A stretch of DNA of 64,000 nucleotides from Apostichopus californicus (lineage: Eukaryota; Echinodermata; Holothuroidea; Aspidochirotida; Stichopodidae): positions 1 to 64,000 of the forward strand of contig JAIPMN010006057.1 of NCBI GenBank assembly GCA_020650975.1. Reading direction: 5' to 3'. Shown piece by piece: positions 24,910 to 37,975 of the stretch; the stretch's first letter is position 1; the number at the start of each line of letters is the position of its first letter. The notes beneath the pieces were generated by a model. It did no database searches. It saw nothing but the letters and a program-made list of their open reading frames with translations, and was not told the DNA's origin. The position numbers and the translations under genes are program-made.

Positions 24910-25512
24910 TACAATGTAATTTTGTATAGCACAACACTATAAGGTAATTGTATCTACATAGTACAATTTGGGTAATTGTATAGTATAGTAATGTAATTGT
25001 ATAGTACAACACTAAAAGGTATGTACAATGACGTAATTGAATCATACAGTAAGGTAATTGCACAGTACAATACTACAAGGTAATTGTATAGTACAATAAG
25101 GTTATTGTATAGTATAGTAAGGTAATTGTATAGTATAACACTACAAGGTAATTGTATAGTACAACACTACAAGGTAATTGTATAGTATAACACTACAAGG
25201 TAATTGTATAGTACAACACTACAAGGTTATTGTGTAGTACAACACTACAAGGTAATTGTATAGTACAACACTACAAGGTAATTGTATAGTACAACACTAC
25301 AAGGTAATTGTATAGTACAACACTACAAGGTAATTGTGTAGTACAACACTACAAGGTAATTGTATAGTACAACACTACAAGGTAATTGTATAGTACAACA
25401 CTACAAGGTAATTGTATAGTACAACACTACAAGGTAATTGTATAGTACAACACTACAAGGTTATTGTATAGTACAACACTACAACGTTATTGTATAGTAT
25501 AACACTAAACAG
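24910..25512. repeat. 26-bp minisatellite, at least 14 regular units
   Basis: The unit reads ggtaattgtatagtac plus aacactacaa. The word acactacaa recurs at exact 26-base steps from about 25138 to 25476. The left third (24910-25120) contains shortened and mutated units, so the array decays from one side. Confidence 0.95.
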
Positions 25513-26070
25513 CATTTGTATAGTACAAGGTATGTGCAATTTAATTACTGTGCAGGAAGTCATGTGGGAATCACTACAGCTAACTGTATGTACTTACTGT
25601 ACTCACTTACAATGTGAATCAACCAGTATGACATAATTGCAATTTCTTAACATTTTTAAAATTTTATTTCAAGATTTCAAAAGCTAGCCGAGCTAGTGTA
25701 CCATAATTTATAACCGTTTTCAACCACCCTGTAAAACACAGTCAGTATACAGAATTACCATGTATAGGTTTCTATGTGTTGTTTATAATGATACATTAAC
25801 ACTGTACTATATGAATTAAAGTTTGAACAATAGTCACTCGATCCCTACGTCACCATCATGACCAAACAAAGGAACGACTGAACCTGTATTATAGCGTGTG
25901 CAATAAAGCATTCTAATGGATGAATATTTGCAATTGACATTAAATGAATTGAAATTTCAGGAATTGATTATAACATGAAAGAAACTTTTGAATGGACCAA
26001 ACAAAAACCTGTTACCATAGTTACTGAATGGTAAGCACAGCACGTCAATTCATCGGTGGCCCAAAGTTTC
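25513..26070. other. Noncoding DNA
   Basis: No exon, repeat or RNA gene recognised. Confidence 0.5.
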
Positions 26071-26071
26071 A

Positions 26072-27195
26072 GAGACTCCCTAATTTGGCATTATATCGGA
26101 CCGTAACAATACCTGGCACAATTAAATGTCCGACATTCCTGGTCTTAAACCAAGTTAAAATGTTTTGCTTACCAAAACTTGCAGTTTTAGCTATATAGAT
26201 TGGCAAAATTAGTGTACCCATAATAAAGACCTACTTGTATCTAGTTTTAAAGCCACTAGGGCCAATCATACTTACAGTACTGTACGTAATATGCCAGTAT
26301 GTCTACTGTAAATTCTAGGAGACTCCCTTTTTCTTGGCATTGGACCGTAACAATACCTGGCAGAATTAAATCTGTGTGCTAGAGGCTCCCTACTTTGGCA
26401 ACGGACCGTAACAATACTTGGCACAAATTAAGTTTGACTGAGGCTCGACTTTTTAACCCATTGGACTTAATGAAAGACAGGATATATGGTGGCATTGTTC
26501 TTCCCTGTTGAATACATCAACACAGATACAGGAAATGTTTATATAGTTTACAGTATGTATGTACATAGTTTTGGTTTCACTGAGTCAGAACTTCTCAGAA
26601 ACTACCTGTATAGACACATGTTAGTAAATACCTCAAGACCGAACCTTGAGAAAAAGAAATCAGTGTGTGTGACACCACCCAGTCCAAAGTTTCCAGTATG
26701 GACACTGCATATAAAAGTGTACAATATAATAATACTGTGCATGTATCCTGGTAAACCAATGCCCATAATTACCCCTTCTGTACGGTTACTGACCAGTATA
26801 TAACAGTATGCAGTGTTACTGTACAGAATTGACTAAGACTAATGGTGTATATGTAGTCCGTCACCATGCTTGTATCTAGGGCTAACATAAAAGGCCCGGT
26901 AGGCTACGTATTGACTGAGTATGCAAACTATAATTACTCAGATACCATGTAATAATGTAGACAGTTTTTGACTGTTTCTGAAAGGATTTGACTGTTTCTG
27001 ACTGTTCAAGCCGAATTTTTTGTAACTATAATAGCTGACCGGTGAGTCGTTCTGACCTAATATCGGTGTTTACCTTCAATCGTTTTGGTTACAAAGCCTG
27101 CCATTTTAGCTCTAACAATAAGTACTTTGTGTACCATTGTAAAGTTACGTACTGATCATGTCTAGTGTTATGGCCACTAGGGCTACGGTACCATA
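26072..27195. repeat. Cluster of diverged local duplications
   Basis: ggaccgtaacaatacctggc followed by a/gaattaa occurs near 26099, 26344 and 26403, each preceded by gagactccct-like and ttggca words. Separately, 26160-26285 and 27070-27195 are a decayed duplicate pair: both run from a ttacaaag/ttaccaaa word through ttttagct and tgtaccc/tgtacca to gccactagggc. The plus frame 26486-26803 between them has no domain. Confidence 0.6.
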
Positions 27196-29920
27196 CTCAC
27201 TAAGTAGGCCCACTGTATGCTGTGTTTGCACGGGATGGTAAACTCAGAACCGTGGTTGGTGATCAGTAAAAGGCTGGCGGATACTCGGTGTACACACAAT
27301 AATTGTATGTAAATACAACTACCTGCCAATTTGAATTTGTCAAGAGTTTTCTCTTCCAAAAGGTCAAGCAGCCATAATTTCACATATATCCGTCAATTTA
27401 TAACAATGTCCCTACATACAGAGTACTGTAAGGTACACTGAGCACTCTAAAGGCCTATTTCTTACATAAATTTTACAGACACACTGTCAGTGTAACACAG
27501 TACTATGAAAATATTGAATTCCTAAAATATGTAATTCTAACGTTATTATACTTTACATGCAAGACTGAAGTATTTACTGTATCAATTATATATTTATATT
27601 TTTTTGCTGGTAGCCAAATCAGTTAAAGATCTCAGCTGTACACATTTAATGTAGACCTGTACTGTGCATATAGAAATATTGGCGACTAGAATAGAACTGG
27701 GGTATATATATTAAATCTAGACTGTTTTAGAAATTAATTTAATATATTTGGTACAGTAGATCATGCAAATTTACCATCCGCTCAATTTATATATGGCATG
27801 ATGCAATGTTTGCAATACTATATCAGAATTTTAACACAAAAAAATCATAAATTGTAATCTAAAAAAACTTAAAAATGAAAGTTGATCAATTTGGTTGAAT
27901 AGTTCAAAGGGAAATTATAACAAATGGAAAAAAAAGCGATAATGTACATCCTCATTTTGAAAATTTAGATTTCACTTTTAATGAGTAATTATCACAGATC
28001 AAGGTTCAGTAATAATTTGGTTAGTTTGCTAGTTTAGACAGGTCTGCAAGGATAAACGTTAAATTCATGAAATTTACAGAAAGTTACAAGTTTATCACTG
28101 GACATTGGGTTGGCAATCCTGGAAGCTTCATGCATCATTAAGTACATGAACATGTATTGTGTACATACTATACTAGTTTTGATACAGGCAGAATACAATC
28201 CTGACACTATAGATGGCAGGGACATTTTAACCTTTTTTTTGGGGGGGGGAGGTGGGGGGTTCTTGTTGACCCCATCAGACAAACAGGTCTTTACAATTTG
28301 GTTTGTCTGAAGAGCAAATCTGGTTGTCCGAGAAAACAAATTGTAGCAAAATAACAGAGGGGAAAGGGGGGGGGGGGAGACTGGACCATCACAGAATTCT
28401 GAACAGCTTATAGTACAAATTCATGCAGTTGACCTGTGAAGTTTTGCAACTTACAGAACAATTTGATCACCCTTGCTGACGAGTTCAGAAAGTATTGCAA
28501 AGACATCCGAATGTTTCAGCCGCGTCAACCTCGAAAACAGTCACGGCAGAACTTTAGTTGTAGCCTACACGCCCTACAGCATGTGACTACAGTCCACCAT
28601 CCAAGAAGTACTCAAAACTTTTATCACAATCTTTTCATTGTATTTAAAGGCTGTATCTATAAAGAAAGATGCTTACAGCTGTACACTTGTACTGCAATGT
28701 TTGAGGAAGAAGGCCCGATGGTTCCCGATGGTTCCCGATGGTTCCGATGGTTCCCAGCAGCAAAGACAGACCTGGTAAATAACTCACTTTCTCTTACTTT
28801 TCTTCCGACCTGAAAAGGTTATCAGTTCACTCCAGAGACGGTACAGCAAAGTGCTGTGATTGTGAGGAGACAGGTATGCTGGTAAACTTAGGAAGCAATA
28901 TACTGTATGTTTTTATCTCTAGAGTTTCAAATTTATCAACGTTTGTTTTGGCAATTGAAAAAATACAATAAAGTTTCGAACGAAATATCACAAAGATGTG
29001 CCCCAGAAATTAAATTTATGTTGCGCAATGTTCATGGCTAGTTATATGGAAGCAGCTTCCTTCCTTCCTTTTGTGTACAGTCAGCAATCGTTACAGTATT
29101 AATTAATAAACATATTATAACAATGCAAGAGTCCTGGCTTAAATGCTGTGAATGCATAGAGTAAATACTTTTGAACCCTTCAAGTGAAAGGATCAAATAC
29201 CCTGGTACTTTCACTATTACTATAAAGCAGTTACACAGACAATTAGAAACAACGCTGGCAATGTAGAATGTGAAAGTAAATCAAGGTCTGTGTTAATTCT
29301 GACACGGACGGACAACACAATACTTGATGCAACCTGTAGTGAAAAGGACAAATACTTGAGTGAAGTATTCAACTTTATAAACAAGAGACTACTTTTTACA
29401 AAATGATAAAGTTGATAGAATTGGCAGATAGAGATGTTTCTACTGGTAAGCAACTGTTTGAAGGGCCTACCGTAGTACAATAGCAGTGACCTAGTATAGT
29501 TGAAGGACCAAGCACAGATGGAGTGTCCTTCAAGTGCTTGGTAGTGAAGTTGAACAATAAGTACTGTCACACTTACTACACAGTATCTGTACAGAGTGAA
29601 GTGGGTACTTGATACTGTGGATGGTGCCACTACTATACATAATACAGTGTATAGGCCTATACTGAAGCAGGTATATATTAGGTACTTGTTACAGTAATTA
29701 ACTTGTACAGTACACGTTTTCAAATGGGTACAGTTTGTAAGATGGCTAGAGTGAAAGTAAACTGGCCTCGGATGTGTACGACTACTGTGCCAGGTATTGG
29801 TAATGACGGCATACTGTATGTACAGGGTCAGGTTTGAAGTACAGTACTGCACAAGATCTTAGAACACGGATAGGGTCCTCGAAAGAGCAACTCTGAGGCT
29901 TCCTGATCCTTGGGTCTCTA
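27196..29920. other. Noncoding DNA with one long chance frame
   Basis: G/T runs at 28220-28260 and 28360-28378. The longest open frame, 29220-29852 on the minus strand (210 codons), is rich in Ser, Thr, Tyr, Leu and Val with no domain, no signal and no splice context. I do not call it a gene. The frame 28436-28813 also lacks any match I can recognise. Confidence 0.45.
28717..28755. repeat. Four tandem gatggttccc units
   Basis: gatggttccc repeats four times, the third copy one base short. It is a small simple repeat. Confidence 0.9.
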
Positions 29921-30000
29921 AACTAAAACTAAACTATGTAAACTAAAACTAAACTATGTAAACTAAAACTAAACTATGTAAACTAAAACTAAACTATATA
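29921..30000. repeat. Four perfect-phase 20-bp units
   Basis: aactaaaactaaactatgta occupies 29921-29940, 29941-29960, 29961-29980 and, with one change, 29981-30000. Confidence 0.97.
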
Positions 30001-33000
30001 AACTGTATTAGAAATTTATGTGAAGAAGCTACTGTACCATCTCAATTGGATGATTCTCCTAGAATTTTTGGATATTGAACTGGGTGAATTTTTTTCAACA
30101 TTTTTGTAGAATGGTACTCTGTGCCGCCACACCCACCCCAACCCCCACCCCACCCCCCCCCAGGTGCCCATTGTACACGTATGATAACTGTACCACCTAT
30201 CATAGCAATGATACAATTCTTGACTTAACACCCAAAGCAAAATAACCATAGCTGGATGACTGTTTTGAACAGTATCACCCTCCCCATCACAAATTCTGAT
30301 ACCTCCAACCCTCTCCCCACCCACCCCCCCACCCAATCACTGCACTCCTTTTCATACAATAAATAGATCCCCCAAGAACAACCCTGGCCTAGATCTATAA
30401 CCCGGCTACACCGTCATCAACAAAGTCCAAATTCAGTAGCCCACACCCTGTTTACATTGAACTACATGTATTGTGGTTTATAAACACACGTGTGTGTGAC
30501 CCATTTTGTACCACTCACTGCTGCATACCTGAGGCATTTTGCACTGCACTACGCATGCATAATGGTCTTGCATTGTGTGTACCAAACCTACACTTAGAGA
30601 AATCAGTAGTGCGTGACACTGTCTGTATAACAAAAGAAGGGTATTACTTGACTGACCATGACGAGCCCTTATTGTCATACAGCTAGCCCAGTGCCTTGTT
30701 AGTGAGCTGGTCTCTTAAACTGGACGAACCTATTCAACAAAAAAGGAGTTTACCCCTGTTCGACCTTGCAACCTATCGAACCTATTGAGACACACACATA
30801 TATAAATATACTGTACTGTTTGGCAGAGGGTGTGGGGAAGTGGTTTTGGTCTAATTGTGATTACAAAGAAAGAGAAATATAAATAATTAGTCAACCGTGC
30901 AGAATAAATTACCGCAACGGAAGCAAGAGAGGCCATTCAATGAACTTGCATGAAAACCTACACTGTGATCATGTTGGTTACATAGTAGCTAAGTGTAAAA
31001 TGAAGAACATTTATCTATTTTCTATTAATTTTTTTTGAACTTACACATCAGTTGCAAACAATTTTCAGAGGTTTTCAATTCCTTTATTTTATGATTACTT
31101 CTTGCCTTAATGATGGATGTAGATATAATAGGTATTTGTTTATGTCTAAGAGCTTCACGATGTTTTTGATAGTGGTCGACACAATCTTTCAGAGACAGTT
31201 ATGTGCATACATGTATGTGGTAATAGGAACTGTTCTGGCATAGTACACATCCCTAAGCAGAAAATGACCATCCCCCTGGCCTAGAATTTCATTATTTTAG
31301 CCAGCTATTAAAAAAATATATAAAAAAAGGCCAGAGTTTATAAAATCTTCAGGCTAAAATCAAGTTCTCACTTGCTGACATTTTTCTGAATTACGACGTA
31401 CATCAATAACTACTGCGTGCTTTTGAGAGTAGCCTACTTATATATGATACTGTACAGTAGAAGCAGTGAATTAATATTGGGCTCTTCAAGTGATGATTGC
31501 TAGCCAACTTAGTAGTGTACCATACATGTCTTGAAGTCCTTAAATTGTCTACTGGCAGACAAATCGGGATTGGCGTTTTGCCTTTTGGCTACCAGTGGCA
31601 AACATCTAACCAGTGAAAAGTCCCACATTTGAGGCCAGTAACCATACTGTACAAGCACACCCAGATGGCATCCCAAGGTTAAACTCAGCGTTAACTACAC
31701 TAGATGAAATTTCATCATTAAGTACTGTATCTTGCCACGATCTGTGTTACTATTCAATTTTACTAGTTATGTAAGAGCCCGGCTGACATTTTTCATACTA
31801 AACTATTCATTGGCAGTAGTTATCACATGCAATGTATTTTCAACCCAAGACTGTGGGCCTTAACAGCTCTCAAAACTGTTTTAAGAAAACTGTATAATTG
31901 AGCATGATAAACAGTTGGTCTGCACTGGAAATATACTATACTGTACAGTCTACATAGCAATCCAAAATCAAGTAAATAGTAGCCCCCCCCCCCTCCACCA
32001 ACTTTTCAAGAGCATAGCAAATAGATTTTCCACCCTTGCACGCTGCATGGTATGCCCGATATTTACGGTACAGTAGTCTCATTCACTGTTCAACTATGAG
32101 TACAATAGGCTTGCTTAAAACTCAACTGAATTCAATAGATTTGGGCATAAATTACTGCAAGTTGCCAGAGCATGAATTCATTGTGAGAAGCCAGAGTCCT
32201 TGTTCTTTCATGAATGCAAGAAATGCTCGGTACAGATTTTTTAAAACTTTTCATAACAGAGAAAAATAATTTTGCACGTCACAAACCGAGTGTACATTCC
32301 AATGCACATAATACGTGAAACTGCATAATAAATGCAAAACAAAGATGGCAAGATAAAAAGCAAGCAATTTAAACTTATAAAGCGTGACCTTGAATGGTAC
32401 AGTACAGTATGGTACAGTATATACTACTGTACAACAAAACCACTGTTATATGGGCCTTTACACAGTAAACCAACATGAAAATCAACACATGGAGTTTTCA
32501 GTATTGAAATTGGTATTTTCTTTGTTCTATTAGGATGAGTGTTAGTTATTTGAAGCAGAGAGATAGCATAGAAAGTTTCAACATCCTACTTGAATATTGA
32601 AATTTTGGTCCATTGGAATCCTATGGGAAAAAATAACGGGCGAACATTGACATACACCAGAAATATAAAACGGTTGTAACACATTGACATACATCACATG
32701 GCAGGCAATTTTTCATAAAGTTTAAAACATATATAGTCTTGGACATTTTCTCATGATGGCATATAGTCATACCTGCCACACAACCAAATGAGAGCAATAG
32801 GTGATGCATATCAGGCTTAGTAGCGCATGAAATAGGTAACGGTCGAACAGTATGTCAAAAATGTTTTACTCTAGCTCTTTGCTTCAAATGAGTAATATTG
32901 AACATTACAGAAAATTGGAAATATCAATTTTGGGGTGGAAAACCTCTTCTATATCATTTCATGTTGGTTTACTGTGTATTTGCCCATATATGTAAACGAA

Positions 33001-34204
33001 AAAAACATATATAGTACAGTTTCAGCTACACCTAATATATATGACAGGCCTACAGTACTGTATATACTGTACTGCACATAAACAATAACCTTGTTACACA
33101 GTACTGCTGTAACTTCACAAATTTAACACTGTAAGTATATACCACATATTTCCAGAATCTACAAAAATAATCAGACTGACTTTGATACTAACTTACTGTA
33201 CATCATTGTGTGGCATTATGCAGGACCCTACGAAGGGTTGAAGGCAGCAAGAGGTGTGGGGATTTCCCTGCTTGGGGGGGGGGGGAGAGACAGATGAACA
33301 AGATGTATGAATGATCAAACCAGGGATACAGTCCAAGCGAATCCAGAGAGGAAAAAGATTTTCTCTCAGACAAAGTCCTTGACACCAAGGACACCATCTT
33401 TGTTTCACTGCTAAGTCCTTTATTTAGAAATCCTTGAAGCCGCTTAAAGACTTACTTGACAATGCACTAAAGACTGTGCAACGTCCTGCTAAACTTATAG
33501 TACTTCCGTCAAAAGAGCAAAACTTGACACACAGAGATGTATGTACAGCATTAACTGTTACCAGTCGTTCGTTCTGATATTTTTTCTTTTTTTAATTTTA
33601 GGTAGACCTGAATCGAAGCAATAGTGGTTCGTTCTGGGGCTGATTTCAAAGGCCACGAATAAACGAACAGATCGTTCGTGTGAAATCAATCTTGGAAAAA
33701 GTGCCGAATTTGTTGAATTAACAGTCTCCACACTTGTGTATGTAGTCTTGTTTGTGTTATAGTAGGTTGTACTATAGAGAAACATGTAATAGTTATTGTA
33801 CACTGTTGGGTGTGTTAATGAATACACTTTGAACACAGACGTTTGCACTTGCTGACAGTGATATTGACCTGCACGTGACATTGGCGGCAACAATTTCGTC
33901 TTCAAACGATGTATACTGCCAGCTTTGGTTCTCAGTATGAAAGGAAATTACTAACAAAAAGTGAAGAGAAACCAACAACAAGTGAGGTTCAAACAGCTCT
34001 GGTCAATCAGAATTTTTGATGTTTGAAACTTTATCTAATCCTTCAATTTTGGACTTTGAGATGAATACTATATGTTGCAAATCCATCTCACTTACACAAG
34101 CCTGGTGAGAGAGGATCTTCCCTTTCCTCTTGGCAACATTTCCTCCTTTATACACTTTTCAAGCAGATGAATCCATGTATATCTACATTTCCCAACTATT
34201 TATT
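30001..34204. other. Noncoding DNA
   Basis: C-rich runs (30126-30165, 30305-30335, 31982-31995) and a G run (33273-33285). The word tactgta/tacagta and its palindromic form gtactgtac are strikingly frequent. The minus frame 33558-33905 has no domain. No exon is supported. Confidence 0.45.
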
Positions 34205-34830
34205 ACACAGGGAATAATTTAACTTGTATCACATCAAAACATGTTTTTGCAAAATGGGCAAATTACTAAGCAATATGCTATAAATATATGCAAAGATGTA
34301 GTTTTTGTACACAGGAAGTTATAGGAGTCTTGCATAGTATTATTTATGTACTGTACTGCTCTTATCAGGGAATAACTAATTTGATATCGCATCACAAAAT
34401 GCTATGCAAAATGGGCAAAATGCTATACATACTGTACATGCAAAGATTAGCAGTTATTGTACACAGGAAGTTATAGAAGACTTGCATAGTATACAGTAAT
34501 TATGTACTATTCTGCACTATACCAGGGAATAATGTATCGCATCATAAAATGCTATGCAAAATGGGCAAATTACTATGCAAAATGGGAAAAGTGCTATGTA
34601 CAGTATATCAGTTTTTGTACATAGGAAGTTACAGAAGACTTGTCTGATTATGTACAACTATTCTGCACTATACCAGGGAATAAGGTATCGCATTGCCAAA
34701 TGTTATGCAACATGGGCAAATTGCTATGCAAAATGGGCAAGTTGCTATGTACAAAGATGTACACAGTATATCAGTTTATGTACACCATACTGTAGGAACA
34801 ATTGTATTTTGTAAAGTGTAAACTGCTATA
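34205..34830. repeat. Tandem array, 4 units of about 152-158 bp
   Basis: gggaataa marks each unit start at 34210, 34368, 34524 and 34676. Inside each unit are atgcaaaatgggcaaa, a tttttgtacacaggaagtta-like line and cttgcatagta. The first unit is the most diverged. Frames through it are repeat artefacts. Confidence 0.9.
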
Positions 34831-36589
34831 CAAACTCTCTGTACTTAATTATTACCTTCTTGCGATGTCTTCAGTTCCACAGTTGGTTCCAAAGTAGGTT
34901 TAAATGTTTTCCTCACCAAATAAAATGTTTGACATATTTTTTAATATTTTGTTAAAGTTTTAAATTTTATAAATTTTTGTAATTTATTCCTAATTTATTG
35001 TTTACTTAAATTACAAAGCATTATGCATGACCTTTTGCTGTGTTAATATTGATACTTTTGCCTTTTGCTTCTAGACTATTTTTGGGGGTTTAATTTTGTT
35101 TTGTTTAGTTTTCACTTTTTGTTTTGTTTGTTTTTGTCATTTGAATGACCCAATTTCAGTCATTCCCGGTTAGCTGGATCAATGGGGGGTCAAGTCCATT
35201 ATATACCTTTTAGTGTTTGGTAATGGTCATTAGCTTTTCATGCGAGCATAATATGTTACAACTGTTTACAGTGGTGCAGCTTTCACAATAACATGCAAAA
35301 AAGTGGTGTATTGAACAATTTTGAATGGTAATATATGGGAACAAAATGAGATAAAAATATCATAACACTTCAAATATGTTAAAAAAAAAAATTCAGTTTT
35401 TCAAAAGGTCTATATTTATTATGAAGCATCACTTACAAATTATATAAAAGTCCTTTTAACTTACAATTTGTAACCTAAAGTAACAACTAATTAATATGTT
35501 ATGTGACCTGTAAAATAGGGAGTTGAAGCTAAATCCTCCTAAAACAAGTTGTAGTACCTACATGCACTGATCACCAGTTTAGGTGAACAGTGCATGTCGG
35601 CACTAGCCTAATACCACTTAAATACAGCTAGTCTTTACCACTTTGTGTGGCCTAAATAATGAAAAAAAATGTTTACTGTAGAGTGTAGACCTCCCTAACG
35701 AACATTTCCGGTAGGAGCCATTGAAGCATGTGGGAGGTAGATGCCAATCTAACATTAAACTTTAATTCCCGTGGCTTAAGAAGTAGGCTAGTATAAATAT
35801 AGTATTTAACAAAAGTGAAGTAGGCTAGGCTAGGCCAAGGCCTAGAGCAAAAACTAACTTCAGTTAGCTTGCCTCATACGTCACACCCAAAATATTTTCG
35901 GTCAAGAGCAGCAATATTTCGGAATGGGACAAGCTTGTTATATTTTGGATGGCTTTTTGTTGTCTTCGCTAAATCCATCACCCTATTTGAGCGAAATATG
36001 ATGTAGGCCTGTGCCCTAGAAAAGTCTAGTACGTATGCTTACGTACAGTGTAGGCTTAGGCCCATATGCCTATCTACTCAGTAAGCCTAGGCTCAGTAAT
36101 ATTTTGTAATACACGTATGAAAGCTACAGTCTGACATACACAAGCGTACTACCGTTACCGTGTCAACAAATCGCACTTTCCCAATTTACAAAATATTCTT
36201 GACTATGGCCGATAGAAAATCCACGCTAAATATTTATCAAACCTACCTTTCGTAAATTAAACCCAGGATACAGTATCACAGACGTTCAAAGATATATAAA
36301 TATAGAATATATATGTGCGTTATCTTTAATCTTTAGCGAATTCCATGACGCATAATGACACACATTATCCACTCCCGATAGAGAAGACACTTTTGCTCTT
36401 GCACGGCTAAAAATTAAGAAGAAAACGGTACGAATGTCCATACCTGACCAGAACCCGTACGGTATGATAAGCTAGGTAATAGTCTTATCTGCCGGTATAA
36501 CACTACATTACCGTGTCTGGCATCTGGCCTTAGAAAGAGTGCGTAGGCAGAGACGTATTGAGCTACCGTAGTGCTAGCTTTTTTCTTCT
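34831..36589. other. Noncoding DNA
   Basis: AT-rich at 34900-35160; CpG-richer, unique-looking sequence at 35800-36560. No exon or repeat family recognised. Confidence 0.5.
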
Positions 36590-36790
36590 TTTTCTCTTCT
36601 GGGGAGGACCCCCAAATCCCCCGACACAGGGGTCGGCTTCAATTACTCCAGTACAGCCCCCTCCTTTATAAAATTCTCCATTCGCCTATGTAGCCCTTCT
36701 ACACAAGTTCAGTCTCTACCTTAATCTGTCGGGAAATATACAAGTTCACTGCCTTAACCTCTTGGCCACAACGCCCCCCTCCCTCCCCTC
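36590..36790 (-). mobile_element. Possible tRNA-derived SINE relic
   Basis: On the minus strand the 5' part reads gttgtggccaagaggttaag, a good tRNA Leu/Ser-type A box. The B box is badly decayed. The far part (gggggatttgggggtcctcc on the minus strand) resembles, in the opposite orientation, a segment near 41735-41780. The head is suggestive only. Confidence 0.35.
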
Positions 36791-36929
36791 CCCCTGTCTC
36801 GCTCGCTTTATAAGGATGCACTAATCGAAGTCTTAGCAGTGTTGGATTATTCAGCTGGATCTTTCAACTAATCAAAACAAGCGACTCAGTGTCATATAGG
36901 CCCTGTCATTCGTCAAAGTTTGTACCAGT

Positions 36930-37500
36930 TTTTGTCTCTCGAAATTTTGAATGAAACGCCGAACTTTGGAATATAAATTTGAAAATATCGCAATGACAAC
37001 TCGCAATTTCGATAACAAGCCTAAATAGAAAGTTATGTCGATATAAAACATGTCCATGATCTCGAAATTTCGACATACAACGTCGACATATAAAGTAAAC
37101 ATTATTTTGCGGGAAGAACTCCTAAATGAAATATTGGAATGAAAAAGTCCAAATTTTGAAAATGAAAGACAAAAATATTCAAGAAGTAGACAGCGAGACC
37201 GTAATTTTTTAGAATATGATGGAGATTTGAGATGAAACAATGGCAGAGACGAGAAAATTTTTTTTTAGAGAAAATAGTGAAACGTTAGAGGTCACACAAT
37301 TCGATATTATGACTTTCTCATCGGAATTTCAACCTTTTTATATTACGAATTATATTAAAGGAAATATTCGGAATTAAGATGCATTGATCTCAATTTCGCA
37401 GCAGAAGTCAACCTTTACAGGAAAAGTCGAAACGTTGAGAACAATAAAAACATATTGCGAGATAAAATATCAAGAAAATGATATATTACATGCTCAAGAG
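36930..37500. repeat. Decayed short-period array of 'tctcgaaatttcgac' words
   Basis: Variants of ctcgaaatttcgaca recur near 36936, 37000, 37062, 37320 and 37390 on both strands, mixed with aagtcaac and ttttgaa words. The two open frames here (36872-37240 minus, 37384-37596 plus) are probably by-products. A similar phrase set appears at 63400-63510. Confidence 0.5.
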
Positions 37501-37606
37501 AACAACACTAGAGTAGAGGGCGTAAAAGAGGGCGCTAGAGTGTTTAAATTTGCCCTGGACAAAATCCTAAGTATTGTGAAATTTATTTATGTGTAAAATT
37601 AAGTTG

Positions 37607-37645
37607 GCCTGACGTTTCGATCCTAGCAGGATCTTCTTCAGAGGC
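37607..37645 (-). ncRNA. Hammerhead-ribozyme-like motif at the Penelope-like tail
   Basis: On the minus strand: stem I gcct (37642-37645) pairs with aggc (37607-37610); the core CTGAAGA is at 37635-37641; stem II gatcc-tgcta-ggatc (37619-37633) is a perfect 5-bp hairpin; GAAA is at 37615-37618; and C-GTC with a minimal stem III is at 37611-37614. One extra A lies between the core and stem II compared with the consensus. Minimal hammerheads are known in the terminal repeats of Penelope-like elements, so the position fits. Activity is uncertain. Confidence 0.55.
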
Positions 37646-37698
37646 TACATGACAAGTAACAGTAACAGAAGGGACAAAAACACGCACACAATACAGAC

Positions 37699-37975
37699 AG
37701 GTTAATGAGCATGGTGTACACAAGGAGGTAGATGTAAGGGATTAGTAGACGAGGGATGGAGAAGAAAGCAACACGGGAAGAGAAGAGGTAGGAGACAAAG
37801 AGAGGATTAAGGGAAGGGGGAACCTTACAGGTTAATGAGCATGGTGAACACAAAGAGATAGATGTAAGGGGATTAATAGGCAAGGGATGGCGAGAAGAAA
37901 GGAAGAAACCAACATGGGGAGAGGAGAGGTAGGAGATAAACAGTGGAGGGACAAAGGAAGGATTAAGGGAAGGGC
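37699..37975. repeat. Duplicated segment in the Penelope-like 3' region
   Basis: caggttaatgagcatggtg starts both units (about 37699 and 37828). Each continues through gatgtaaggg, attaatagg/attagtagac, gaagaaa, caacatggggag/caacacgggaag and gattaagggaag. Unit lengths are about 129 and 148 bases. Confidence 0.9.

Noticed and set aside
24910-25512. CRISPR-like array of short repeats
   Set aside because: Units are contiguous 26-bp copies without unique spacers, and the DNA is eukaryotic.
29220-29852. 210-codon minus-strand open frame
   Set aside because: No domain, signal, splice context or compositional shift. A frame of this size can occur by chance in a 64-kb AT-rich window.
33590-33890. Possible solo LTR followed by a primer-binding-like attggcggcaaca
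   Set aside because: No second LTR, TSD or element protein, and the resemblance is very short.
36872-37240. 122-codon minus-strand frame
   Set aside because: It overlaps a decayed short-period repeat and has no domain; nearby parts are open on the other strand too.
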